Source of the DNA: an uncultured Lachnospiraceae bacterium
GTDB lineage: Bacteria > Bacillota > Clostridia > Lachnospirales > Lachnospiraceae
DNA: 64,000 nt
Direction: 5' to 3'
Assembly: GCA_946554445.1 (NCBI GenBank)
Contig: CAMNSD010000015.1
Location: forward strand, 32,927 to 96,926
Part shown: piece after piece, positions 44,929 to 54,082 of the stretch
Layout of the letters: each line of letters starts with the position of its first letter
Position numbering within the stretch: the first letter of the stretch is position 1
Translations under genes and position numbers: made by a program
The notes under the pieces: generated by a model
Told to the model about the DNA's origin: nothing
Databases searched by the model: none
What the model saw: only the letters and a program-made list of their open reading frames with translations

Positions 44929-46635
44929 ATGATGAGAGAGGACAGTAAATTTATCAGCAGACTCTATTTTCGGGCGCTTTTTCCGAATGTGATCGCCGTG
45001 CTTGGCGGTACAGTCAATGTGTTTTTTGACGGTATCTTTATCGGCAGGAAATTAGGGGATGTGGGTTTAGAAAGTGTGAACCAGTGTCTGCCAGTATACC
45101 TGCTTTTGTGTACGATCGGTTCCCTGTATGCTTCCGGAGCTTCCTTTCTGTCGGCCCATGCCATTGGGGAAAACGATGTGGAGGAGGGTAAACGGATTTT
45201 CCAGGGTGTGATGTTGGACGCCCTGCTTGTGGGCGGCGCCTTCTGCCTTCTGGGATTTGTTTTTGCGGGACCGATCGCGGGACTTCTTGGGACGGCGGCG
45301 TCTTCTGGCTATGTGTATCTATATCTGAGGATTACGCTGCTTGGCGGAATTGCTAAAATTCTGTTGTATATCCCCTACTTCTACCTGCGTCTGGAAGGCA
45401 GGGACAGGCAGTCCATGGCGGCCATGTTGTCCATGACGGGATTGAATATTGTATTGGACTATTGCTTTTTGTTTCTTCTGGACTTTGGCATCCGGGGAGC
45501 GGCCTGGGCTAGCGTGATCGCAACCGTGGTGGCGGCCGGGATGAGTTTTGCTTTTCTATGGACCGGTGACGGTGTCTTTCGGTTGGGATTCCGGATGCTG
45601 CGGATGTCCGACAGGGCGGCGGTTTTCCGCTATGGCAGTCCGATGGCGGTGAACAATGTGTTGTCTTCTGCCCGGATTTTTGTGGTGAATCTGATTTTAG
45701 GTTCCATGGGAATCGGCGGGCTGGTATCGGTCTTTGCAATCGCCAATAACCTGAATGAGTTTTCTATCTGTATCCAGAACGGTGTACCACAGACGGCGGC
45801 AGCGATGACAGGGATTTTCCATGGGGAAAAGGATTCCGGGAGTGTCAGGCTGGTGGTCAAGATAGAACTGTTGGCAGGGATTGTGCTCTCTTTATTATTT
45901 GGGACAGTGCTGTTTCTGTTTCCGGCGCAGATTGGGAATTTGTTTGGGAGCAGCGTTGACTGCAGTTTTGCGGTCAGATGCCTGGCGGTCAGTCTGGTGT
46001 TTGCCACGATCAACAGCGTGATGTCCTACAGTTACAATGCGGTGGGACAGCTTACGGCGGCGAATGCCGTCACAGTCAGCCGGGGATTTGTGGCAGTGGC
46101 TGTATTTGCCTTGTTGTTCCGCGGTCTGGGAGAACGGATCTGGCTGTTTTATCCCTGTGCGGAGATTGTTACCTTCTTACTCATTGTGGCGGGCAGTCTC
46201 TGGCTGGCTCGAAAGAAGTGTCTGCAGCCCTTTTATCTGCTGGATGATTCCCTGGAAAGAAACGGGAACAGCACTGCTTTTGCGGTGGCCTGCAATGATA
46301 AGGATATTTGTGAAGCCAGCGAGAAGATACATTCCTTTTGTGAGCATAACCACTTTACCCCAAAGGAGACGATGACCATCAGTCTGGCGTTGGAGGAGCT
46401 GCTGACGATCATTACCCATGAGTCCTGTCCGCCGGATGGCTTTATGGATGTGCGTGTGCTGGCCTGGGAGGAAAGGCGCATCATCAGAATACGAAGCGGT
46501 GGCAGGCGTTACAATCTGATCGAGGCCCAGGACGACAGTCTGACATATATGGGTGTGAAAATGATCTGCACATTGGCACAGCGAACGGAGTATTTGAGCG
46601 CGCTGGGAGTCAACACGTTGATTATATATATTTAA
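44929..46635 (+). CDS. MATE family exporter with C-terminal RsbW-like domain
   Basis: In this 568-residue protein, residues 1-425 form twelve transmembrane helices of a MATE cation/drug antiporter (FPNVIAVLGGTVNVFFDG, later RLEGRDRQSMAAML). Residues about 430-568 are a cytosolic RsbW-like domain: SLALEELLTIITHES matches the N-box helix and YMGVKMICTLAQRTEYL the later helix and strand. The N-box Asn is replaced by Ile and no clear GxG lid is left, so ATP binding is unlikely. It is the third transporter in the locus with such a domain. Confidence 0.85.
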   Translation: MMREDSKFISRLYFRALFPNVIAVLGGTVNVFFDGIFIGRKLGDVGLESVNQCLPVYLLLCTIGSLYASGASFLSAHAIGENDVEEGKRIFQGVMLDALLVGGAFCLLGFVFAGPIAGLLGTAASSGYVYLYLRITLLGGIAKILLYIPYFYLRLEGRDRQSMAAMLSMTGLNIVLDYCFLFLLDFGIRGAAWASVIATVVAAGMSFAFLWTGDGVFRLGFRMLRMSDRAAVFRYGSPMAVNNVLSSARIFVVNLILGSMGIGGLVSVFAIANNLNEFSICIQNGVPQTAAAMTGIFHGEKDSGSVRLVVKIELLAGIVLSLLFGTVLFLFPAQIGNLFGSSVDCSFAVRCLAVSLVFATINSVMSYSYNAVGQLTAANAVTVSRGFVAVAVFALLFRGLGERIWLFYPCAEIVTFLLIVAGSLWLARKKCLQPFYLLDDSLERNGNSTAFAVACNDKDICEASEKIHSFCEHNHFTPKETMTISLALEELLTIITHESCPPDGFMDVRVLAWEERRIIRIRSGGRRYNLIEAQDDSLTYMGVKMICTLAQRTEYLSALGVNTLIIYI

Positions 46636-46707
46636 AATTATATGATTGATATATAGTTTGTAAATATACATATAAACGTTATTAAATTGCTTGGAGATGT
46701 GTGATTT

Positions 46708-48399
46708 ATGAAAAAGAAATCGAGACTGGCCTTCAAGATGGCTTTGGGGATTGTTTTGCTGGGGGTGCTGATCTGTGCGGTAAGTTCCCTGATCGGTTAC
46801 CATCAATATAAGGCTACCATTGAAAAACAGTATAATGTCACGGCTTATCAGGGTGCGCAGATTGCACTGTCCTATATAGATATGAATAAACTGAAAGAGT
46901 ATGCCCAGGTAGTCAATGCCTTTTATGACGGACAGATGACCAGGGAGGAATTGGATGTATACAGTGCCGATGACGAGTATGTGCAGGTTAAAGAAAGGAT
47001 TGAAGCCCTGCGGGAGAACATAGGCGCCAACGATGTGTTTGTTTTTGTGCTGGATACGAAGCAACTGATGTCCTATGCCGGGACGCGGGAGGGGTGGGAG
47101 CCTCTGCATTATATTTTCGACAGTTATACGGTGCCGGAGTACTCCTATACGCTGGGGGACAGCGGCAGTTTTAACCCGGATTACATACAGGAACTTTATG
47201 ACATTGCTGTCACAGGGAGACGGTCGGAGAGTTATTTTTTTTCCAATGGCGATTACGGGTATAACACGGCGGCAATCGAGCCGGTAATTGATGAAAATGG
47301 AGAAGTGTTTGCTCTGGCGGCGGTGGAGATTCCGATGGTGACTTTACAGGTATCATTGAGGCAGTATCTGGTGTATGCGGTGCTGGTGACTGTGGCGCTG
47401 ATCGTACTGTTTATTCTGGCTTATGTGATGTATCTGTACCGGTATGTGGTGCACCCTATCAACCAGATTGCCCAGGGAACGGGCGCTTTTGTGGAAAATA
47501 ACAACCATATGTCCGAACTGCTTTCTCAGATTAAAACTAATGATGAGATTCAGTACCTTGCCGAAAGCTTTATGAAGATGGAGACGGACATCGAGAGGTA
47601 TATCAATAACCTCACAAAGGTTACGGCGGAGAAGGAACGTATTGGTGTGGAATTGGATGTGGCGACCAACATCCAGAAGTCCATGCTGCCGAGTATCTTT
47701 CCGGCTTTTCCGGAGCGGAAGGAGATTGATATCTATGCGACCATGAATCCGGCCAAAGAAGTGGGCGGGGATTTCTATGATTTCTTTATGGTGGATGAAA
47801 GGCATCTGGCCATCGTGATGGCGGACGTGTCCGGCAAGGGAGTGCCGGCGGCGCTCTTTATGGTCATCGGTAAGACGCTGATCAAGGATCATACCCAGAC
47901 AGGCAAAGATCTGGGGGAAGTTTTCTCGGAAGTCAACGACCTATTATGCGAGTCCAACAGCGAAGGGCTGTTTATCACGGCTTTTGAGGGCGTGCTTGAC
48001 CTGGTGACCGGAGAATTTCGGTATGTCAATGCGGGACATGAGATTCCTTTTATCTGTAAAAAGGGCGGTGTCTTTGAACCCTACAAGATCAAGGCGGCCT
48101 TTGTCCTTGCAGGGATGGAGGGAATGCGATATAAATGCGGCAGTATGGAACTTGAGCCTGGCGATAAGGTTTTCCAGTATACGGACGGTGTGACCGAGGC
48201 CACAAGCAGCGCCCAGGAATTATACGGCATGGAGCGGCTGGGACGTGTGTTGGCGGACAATGCGTCCCTTTCACCCACGGACCTTTTGCCGAAGGTAAAA
48301 GAGGACATTGATGCTTTTGTGGGAGAGGCGCCGCAGTTTGATGATATCACGATGCTCTGTCTGGAATACAGGCAGAGGATGAGGGAGGAAGATAGATGA
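46708..48399 (+). CDS. SpoIIE/RsbU phosphatase with extracellular sensor and HAMP
   Basis: This 563-residue protein has a transmembrane helix at 10-30, an extracellular Cache-like sensor (about 35-210), a second helix (219-245), a HAMP linker (about 245-300), a short coiled coil and a PP2C/SpoIIE domain. Metal ligands are visible: Asp355 in EVGGDFYDF, Asp373 in ADVSGKG and Asp493 in YTDGV. The catalytic domain is very close to that of the phosphatase at 34209, but the sensor is different, so two inputs converge on one substrate type. Its stop overlaps the next start by 4 bases (ATGA). Confidence 0.9.
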   Translation: MKKKSRLAFKMALGIVLLGVLICAVSSLIGYHQYKATIEKQYNVTAYQGAQIALSYIDMNKLKEYAQVVNAFYDGQMTREELDVYSADDEYVQVKERIEALRENIGANDVFVFVLDTKQLMSYAGTREGWEPLHYIFDSYTVPEYSYTLGDSGSFNPDYIQELYDIAVTGRRSESYFFSNGDYGYNTAAIEPVIDENGEVFALAAVEIPMVTLQVSLRQYLVYAVLVTVALIVLFILAYVMYLYRYVVHPINQIAQGTGAFVENNNHMSELLSQIKTNDEIQYLAESFMKMETDIERYINNLTKVTAEKERIGVELDVATNIQKSMLPSIFPAFPERKEIDIYATMNPAKEVGGDFYDFFMVDERHLAIVMADVSGKGVPAALFMVIGKTLIKDHTQTGKDLGEVFSEVNDLLCESNSEGLFITAFEGVLDLVTGEFRYVNAGHEIPFICKKGGVFEPYKIKAAFVLAGMEGMRYKCGSMELEPGDKVFQYTDGVTEATSSAQELYGMERLGRVLADNASLSPTDLLPKVKEDIDAFVGEAPQFDDITMLCLEYRQRMREEDR

Positions 48400-48899
48400 A
48401 CGGACAATTATTTCGCAAATCCAGTATTGATCGGATTTCATCCCCGGAACAGTTGGACGATTATGTGCGGGTATCAAGCTTGGGCGTGTGGATGGTGCTT
48501 CTGGCGGTGATCATTCTGCTTGTGGGCGTGTGCGTTTGGGGCATTTTCGGGCATCTGGATACCAGGCTTGACAGCGCGGGGATATGCGAGGACGGCATAC
48601 TTACCTGCTATGTCAGGGAAAGTGATATTGAGGCGGTAAGACAGGCGACGGCAGCAGGCATGGAGATTACTGTATCGGAACAGTCATATCAGATTTTTAA
48701 TATTGGAGCAGCGCCGGCGGCAGTTGCGCAGGATGCGGATGATTATCTGCTGTATCTGGGTGGTTTTCAGCCTGGGGAGTGGGTATATGAAGTGAAAGCA
48801 AAGACTACCCTTCCTGACGGGATTTATGAGGTGTCCATGATTACGGAGAGTATTTCTCCGATGTCGTTTTTGCTAAACACTACTGCGGAAAGTGATTAG
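48396..48899 (+). CDS. Short NHLP-type secretion accessory protein (HlyD-like N-terminal part)
   Basis: This 167-residue protein begins LFRKSSIDRISSPEQLDDYV, the usual start of NHLP/NHLM bacteriocin secretion adaptor proteins, followed by one transmembrane helix (VWMVLLAVIILLVGVCVWGI) and a small extracytoplasmic domain. Full adaptors of this family are usually near 280 residues, so this one is short and lacks most of the hairpin and barrel. It is translationally coupled to the phosphatase before it and lies just before the peptidase-exporter gene. Confidence 0.7.
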   Translation: MNGQLFRKSSIDRISSPEQLDDYVRVSSLGVWMVLLAVIILLVGVCVWGIFGHLDTRLDSAGICEDGILTCYVRESDIEAVRQATAAGMEITVSEQSYQIFNIGAAPAAVAQDADDYLLYLGGFQPGEWVYEVKAKTTLPDGIYEVSMITESISPMSFLLNTTAESD

Positions 48900-48921
48900 G
48901 ATTTGCGAACGAGGTGAAGGA

Positions 48922-51099
48922 ATGGGTAAGGTGATGAATAAGCCTGTCAAAAACGGTGTGGCGAAGGTGCCGGTCGTTATGCAGATGGAGGCGCTTGAGT
49001 GCGGCGCCGCGTCGCTGACTATGATTCTGGCCTATTATGGGAAATGGATTCCCTTAGAGCAGGTGCGTGCGGACTGCGGCGTATCTAGAGACGGTTCCAA
49101 TGCTAAAAATGTGCTGCGGGCGGCCAGAAGCTATGGGCTTAAGGCGCAGGGCTACCGCTATGAGCCGGAAGATCTGAAGCGGAACGGCACCTTTCCCTGC
49201 ATTATCCACTGGAACTTCAATCATTTTGTGGTATTAAACGGTTTTAAGAAAAATAAGGCGTACCTGAATGATCCTGCCAAAGGAAGCTATGTGGTGTCCA
49301 TGAAGGATTTTGATGAAGCCTTTACAGGTATCTGCCTGATGTTTGAGCCGGCGGAAACGTTTGAAGCGGACGGCAGACAAAAGAGTATGCTCTCTTTTGC
49401 CAAAAAGAGATTGCAGGGTGCGGGGAGTGCCATTGCCTTTGTGGTATTGACAACGATGATCACATCCTTACTGGGGATTATCAATCCGGTTTTTTCCAGG
49501 ATATTTTTGGACAGGCTGCTGACCGGAAGCAATCCCGGCTGGGCGGCGCCGTTTCTCTTTGTACTGGGCGGGATTGGAATCTTGCAGCTGGTGGTGGAGT
49601 GGATCAGGGCAATCTATTCCCTGCGGATTAACGGCAGATTGGCTGTGGTGGGCAGTACGGGATATATGTGGAAAGTGCTTCGTATGCCCATGGAATTCTT
49701 TTCCCAACGGATGGCGGGAGATATTCAGCAACGGCAGGCGATGAATGCTTCCGTGGCCCAGGAACTGGTGAATACGCTGGCGCCGCTTTTACTGAATACG
49801 GTGATGATGGTGTTTTATTTTATCGTTATGATTCGCTATAGTGTCGTTTTGGCGCTGATCAGTCTATCTTCGATTGTGATTAATCTGCTGGTGTCCAATA
49901 TTATTTCGAAGAAGCGTGTCAATATCACCCGTGTGCAGATGCGTGATGCGGGCAGGCTGGCGGGCGCCACCGCTTCCGGGATAGAGATGATTGAGACAAT
50001 CAAAGCCAGCGGTGCGGAGAACGGGTATTTTGAAAAATGGGCGGGCTATCAGGCCAGTGTGAATACCCAGCAGGTGAAGTTTATCCGCTTGAACCAATAT
50101 CTGGGTGTGATTCCGGAGATAACAGCTTCTTTTGCCAATATAGCGGTTTTGATCATCGGCGCATACCTAACCATGCAGGGGCAGTTTACGGTGGGTATGA
50201 TCATGGCTTTTCAAGGATTCCTCTTATCCTTCAGCGCACCGGCGCAGACACTTATTGCGGCGGGGCAGACACTGCAGGAGATGCGCACCCAGATGGAGCG
50301 GGTGGAGGATGTGATGGAATACCCCGTGGATGTGGAATTTGCCGAAGAGGAAGTGGGAGAGGACATGGAATACGGTAAGCTGTCGGGTAACGTGGAACTG
50401 AAAAACGTGACCTTCGGCTATTCCAGATTGGCCGAACCTTTGATCAAAGATTTCAGTCTGTCGTTGAAAACGGGAAGCAGGGTTGCCTTTGTGGGTGCCT
50501 CCGGTTGTGGAAAATCGACACTTTCCAAACTGATATCGGGGCTGTATAAACCTTGGAGCGGCGAGATATTATTTGACGGTAAACCGATAAAAGATATTGA
50601 CAGAAGCATTTTTACAGGATCCTTAGCGGTGGTGGATCAGGATATCATCTTGTTTGAAGATACCATCGCCAACAATATCAAGATGTGGGACAGTTCCATT
50701 GAGGACTTTGAGATGATCATGGCGGCCAGAGACGCCAAACTGCATGAGGATATCATGTTAAGGGATGGCGGCTATAATTATAAAATTACGGAGGGCGGCA
50801 AGGACCTTTCGGGTGGGCAGAGGCAGCGGATGGAAATAGCAAGGGTGCTGGCCCAGGATCCCACTATCATTATTCTGGACGAGGCCACATCGGCGCTGGA
50901 CGCCAAGACGGAATATGAAGTAGTGAATGCCATTAAGGACAGGGGCATTACCTGTATCGTGGTGGCCCACCGTCTGTCTACCATTCGGGATTGTGATGAG
51001 ATTATTGTGTTAGACCATGGAGAAGTGATAGAACGAGGCACCCATGAGGAATTGTATGCCAAAGGTGGGGCGTATACGGAACTGGTGACAAGTGCATAG
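48922..51099 (+). CDS. NHLP-type peptidase-containing ABC exporter (C39 peptidase, PCAT)
   Basis: This 725-residue protein has an N-terminal C39 peptidase with Cys27 (ALECGAAS), His101 (NHFVVLNG) and Asp117 (LNDPA), a six-helix permease (about 165-440) and an ATPase with GASGCGKST, LSGGQRQRM and IILDEATS. Such exporters cut leader peptides after a double glycine and export the remainder. Three small genes with Gly-Gly leaders lie at 56385-57033 and are the expected substrates. ATG 48922 follows GAGGTG. It pairs with the second exporter subunit at 54083. Confidence 0.9.
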   Translation: MGKVMNKPVKNGVAKVPVVMQMEALECGAASLTMILAYYGKWIPLEQVRADCGVSRDGSNAKNVLRAARSYGLKAQGYRYEPEDLKRNGTFPCIIHWNFNHFVVLNGFKKNKAYLNDPAKGSYVVSMKDFDEAFTGICLMFEPAETFEADGRQKSMLSFAKKRLQGAGSAIAFVVLTTMITSLLGIINPVFSRIFLDRLLTGSNPGWAAPFLFVLGGIGILQLVVEWIRAIYSLRINGRLAVVGSTGYMWKVLRMPMEFFSQRMAGDIQQRQAMNASVAQELVNTLAPLLLNTVMMVFYFIVMIRYSVVLALISLSSIVINLLVSNIISKKRVNITRVQMRDAGRLAGATASGIEMIETIKASGAENGYFEKWAGYQASVNTQQVKFIRLNQYLGVIPEITASFANIAVLIIGAYLTMQGQFTVGMIMAFQGFLLSFSAPAQTLIAAGQTLQEMRTQMERVEDVMEYPVDVEFAEEEVGEDMEYGKLSGNVELKNVTFGYSRLAEPLIKDFSLSLKTGSRVAFVGASGCGKSTLSKLISGLYKPWSGEILFDGKPIKDIDRSIFTGSLAVVDQDIILFEDTIANNIKMWDSSIEDFEMIMAARDAKLHEDIMLRDGGYNYKITEGGKDLSGGQRQRMEIARVLAQDPTIIILDEATSALDAKTEYEVVNAIKDRGITCIVVAHRLSTIRDCDEIIVLDHGEVIERGTHEELYAKGGAYTELVTSA

Positions 51100-51194
51100 T
51101 GTGAGAAGTACTTCTAAAGCTCGACAGCAGAGGCTGTCTCGCTAAGAAGTACTAAGTCTCACACAGGAGAATGCCCAAAATACGGGCATTCTCC
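51099..51194 (+). promoter_or_regulatory. Two consecutive long hairpins between exporter and LRR genes
   Basis: GTGTGAGAAGTACTTCT (51099-51115) pairs with AGAAGTACT and TCTCACAC (51145-51164), enclosing a small hairpin (GACAG 51123-51127, CTGTC 51134-51138). Directly after it, GGAGAATGCCC (51166-51176) pairs perfectly with GGGCATTCTCC (51184-51194). Neither is followed by a T run, so they are more likely RNA-processing, stability or attenuation elements than terminators. Confidence 0.65.
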
Positions 51195-51256
51195 GCATTG
51201 ATTTGAGATTTCGCAGAGCGGAATCATGACGGTTAAGGCGAAATTGTGGAGGTTTG

Positions 51257-54049
51257 ATGAGAATGAAAAGGATGAAGAGAAAAAAGGGTATTTTTTTACA
51301 ACGTTTGGATGCGGTGATTTTATCCTTGGTCTTAGTGGTTGGGATGATGTGGCAGACGGTGCCGTCTATTGTTCTGGCGCAGGAAAAGACCGGAGGGTTG
51401 GAGAGTGAGATGATGGGAAATCTGGCAGATAATCCTACAGACAATCAAATGGGGAAGCCGGGAGAGAATCCCACCGGAACTCCAACTGAGAATCCGGGGG
51501 ATAACCCTACCGGTACACCAACAGAGAATCCGGGGGACAATCCCACAAGTACGCCAACGGAGAATCCAGGGGACAACCCTACCGGAACTCCAACAGAAAA
51601 CCCAGGAGACAATCCCACAGGCACGCCGACAGAGAATCCAGGAGATAACCCGACAGAGAATCCGGAGGAAAAGCCGGCAGAACCGACACAGAAAGACGAT
51701 ACGCTGCAGGAGACAGTCAGTGGGAATGATCTGACAATCACGGATGCGCCTGAAACAGAGATGGTTTCTGCGCTGTTTGCGGCCAGAAGCAGCGCTGTGG
51801 CTTCCGGAACGGATTGGGAGTTGGATGAAGACGACGTATTGACAATCAGTACCGATGATGGTATGTCCGACTGGGTATCCAGCGGGTATGCGGCGCATGG
51901 GAAAAACGTGACAAGCGTGAGGATAGAAGAAGGTGTGAAAGGGATTGCTGCTTCTGCATTTAAGGATTGTGTCAACCTCACATCTGTGGATATACCGGAC
52001 AGTATAGAGGAATTTGGTGATCATTCGTTTGAGGGCTGTGAGAACCTGGAAGGAATCAGGATTCCAGATGGTGTTACAAGGATTGGGGTTGAGGCGTTTT
52101 GGAAATGTGGGAAGATAACCTCAGTGGATATTCCAGAGAGCGTGACGCAGATAGATGACTATGCTTTTCAGGAGACAGGATTGACGTCGATTCGGATCCC
52201 GAAGAATGTGACAATGCTTTCGGAAGGTGTTGTCTGTGAATGTAAGAATCTAACTTCCGTAGAGATAGAAGGAAATGTAACAAACATGGGCAAGTGGCCT
52301 TTTGCTGAGTGTGACAGACTGTCTGCTGTGAATTTGCCAGAAAGTTTAACAGAAATAGGGGAGGAAGCGTTCTATGGATGCAAGAGCCTGACAATACTGA
52401 ACCTGCCGGAAAATGTGAAAGAGATTGGGAAATATGCGTTTCAGGGGAGCGGTTTGATATCAATGCGGATTCCATCAGCAGTGACAACGCTTCCAGATCA
52501 AATATTCATGAATTGCCAGGATTTAGCTTCTGTGGAGATAGCCGGGGACATTACAACGATTGGGAGCAAATCATTTTATGGCTGCAAGAGCCTGACGACA
52601 CTGAATCTGCCAGATAGTGTGACGGAAATAGGAGAGTATGCATTTGAAGAGAGCGGTCTGACATCCATAACGCTGCCCTCAGGAATCACCACCCTTCGAA
52701 AAGGTATATTTAGCAGCTGTGTGAATCTGTCATCCGTAAATATGGGAGAGAATGTGACAGTAATTGAAGAGGATGCATTTGGGGGATGTACGAACTTGAC
52801 TACCTTAAATCTACCGGACAGCGTGAGGGAGATAGGAGACTGTGCTTTTATGGTAAGCGGGTTGACATCTATCACAATTCCGTCAGGAGTAACGGTGGTT
52901 CCGAATGGAATGTTCATGTTTTGTGGAAGTTTAGCTTCTGTCGCCTTAACAGGGAATGTGGCAGTCATTGGAGGAAGCGCTTTTATGGGATGCAGGAGCC
53001 TGACTGATTTGGTTCTTCCCGATACTGTGACAGAAATTGGTGAATATGCATTTGCGCTGAGTGGGCTGCAGACAATGCGCATACCTTCCAGCGTTACCGA
53101 AATCAAGGGAGGGACATTTGTAAATTGTAGCTCTTTGACTACGGTGGAATTGTCCGGGAATTTGACAACGATTGGCAGGTTGGCCTTTGGAAATACAGCT
53201 TTGACTACGGTGGAACTGCCGGAGAGTCTGACAACGATAGGCCAGGGCGCCTTTGGGAATGCACCTCTGACGCAGATTACGATTCCGGAGCATGTGACGG
53301 AAATCGGCGCAGATGCATTTAAGATGTGTACCTCATTGAATCAGGTTATCCTGAAGCCGCAGACTGTGCCGACAATGGAAGGGCCTATTTTTAGTGACTG
53401 TGATTTGGAGTGGGAAAATTTTGTGGTACCTGCCGGTATGGAGGATGTCTACAGGAAAGCTTTGGGCTTGGATGGAAATGGCAATAATCCTGGCGGAAAC
53501 GGCAGTAGTGGCGGCAATTCCAGCGGCAGTGGCAATAAAAATGGCAGTAATGTCGGAAATATAAATGGTACGGACAGTAACAATTTTTATGAGGAAGCTG
53601 ATATTAGTCAGGAAATGCTGGCAGGACTTCCCGTTGCAAACGATTTGACGGGATTGCCAAATAACAGTGGTATTATGCCTGGCAATGCCTTGCCTGTGAA
53701 TGTCAGCAATGACAATCAGAAAAATACTGACAATAATGTCACAAATAGGAGCGGTTCCTCTGCAGGAAAGTCAAACACGCGGGAGCCGAGGACGGAGGAC
53801 ACTACTCCGCTGGAATTGTATGCAACGCTTGCCATGATTGCAGGCACAGTCTATCTGCTTCTGTATTTTACAGAGCGTAAGCATGGGATGACGCAGGAGA
53901 GAAAGCAGGAACTTGTATCTGAACTGATTGGTTGGGCAAAGCAGGGCGGGAGATTCAGGAAGCTGCTTGCGCTTACGGCAATCTTTTTCATCCTGCTATA
54001 TTATCACAGCATTGGCAGACCAGTGGATATGGAATGGCGGTTTGAGTGA
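51257..54049 (+). CDS. BspA-like leucine-rich-repeat surface protein
   Basis: This protein of about 930 residues has a basic N-terminus and a signal sequence (AVILSLVLVVGMMW, ending VLAQEK). A Pro/Thr/Asn repeat region (12-residue unit ENPGDNPTGTPT) spans about 78-135. About 20 LRR_5 (BspA) repeats with the pattern LPESLTEIGEEAFYGC occupy 200-720. A Gly/Asn/Ser linker precedes two C-terminal hydrophobic helices. BspA repeats bind host or bacterial surface ligands. It is unusual to find one between the two exporter genes; it may be a cell-surface partner of the exported peptide. GGAGG lies 4 bases before ATG 51257 and 10 before ATG 51263. Confidence 0.85.
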   Translation: MRMKRMKRKKGIFLQRLDAVILSLVLVVGMMWQTVPSIVLAQEKTGGLESEMMGNLADNPTDNQMGKPGENPTGTPTENPGDNPTGTPTENPGDNPTSTPTENPGDNPTGTPTENPGDNPTGTPTENPGDNPTENPEEKPAEPTQKDDTLQETVSGNDLTITDAPETEMVSALFAARSSAVASGTDWELDEDDVLTISTDDGMSDWVSSGYAAHGKNVTSVRIEEGVKGIAASAFKDCVNLTSVDIPDSIEEFGDHSFEGCENLEGIRIPDGVTRIGVEAFWKCGKITSVDIPESVTQIDDYAFQETGLTSIRIPKNVTMLSEGVVCECKNLTSVEIEGNVTNMGKWPFAECDRLSAVNLPESLTEIGEEAFYGCKSLTILNLPENVKEIGKYAFQGSGLISMRIPSAVTTLPDQIFMNCQDLASVEIAGDITTIGSKSFYGCKSLTTLNLPDSVTEIGEYAFEESGLTSITLPSGITTLRKGIFSSCVNLSSVNMGENVTVIEEDAFGGCTNLTTLNLPDSVREIGDCAFMVSGLTSITIPSGVTVVPNGMFMFCGSLASVALTGNVAVIGGSAFMGCRSLTDLVLPDTVTEIGEYAFALSGLQTMRIPSSVTEIKGGTFVNCSSLTTVELSGNLTTIGRLAFGNTALTTVELPESLTTIGQGAFGNAPLTQITIPEHVTEIGADAFKMCTSLNQVILKPQTVPTMEGPIFSDCDLEWENFVVPAGMEDVYRKALGLDGNGNNPGGNGSSGGNSSGSGNKNGSNVGNINGTDSNNFYEEADISQEMLAGLPVANDLTGLPNNSGIMPGNALPVNVSNDNQKNTDNNVTNRSGSSAGKSNTREPRTEDTTPLELYATLAMIAGTVYLLLYFTERKHGMTQERKQELVSELIGWAKQGGRFRKLLALTAIFFILLYYHSIGRPVDMEWRFE
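51488..51655 (+). repeat. 36-bp in-frame tandem repeats (about 4.7 units)
   Basis: Units start at 51488, 51524, 51560, 51596 and 51632 (partial). They encode ENPGDNPTGTPT in the LRR protein. Third-base differences between units show they are not brand new. Confidence 0.9.
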
Positions 54050-54082
54050 AAGGTAACGAAGAGGTGATACGGGAGGTAACGT

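Noticed and set aside
51488..51655. Regular 36-bp repeats that might suggest a CRISPR array
   Set aside because: The units follow one another without spacers and lie in frame inside the LRR protein gene, where they code for a Pro/Thr/Asn-rich stalk.
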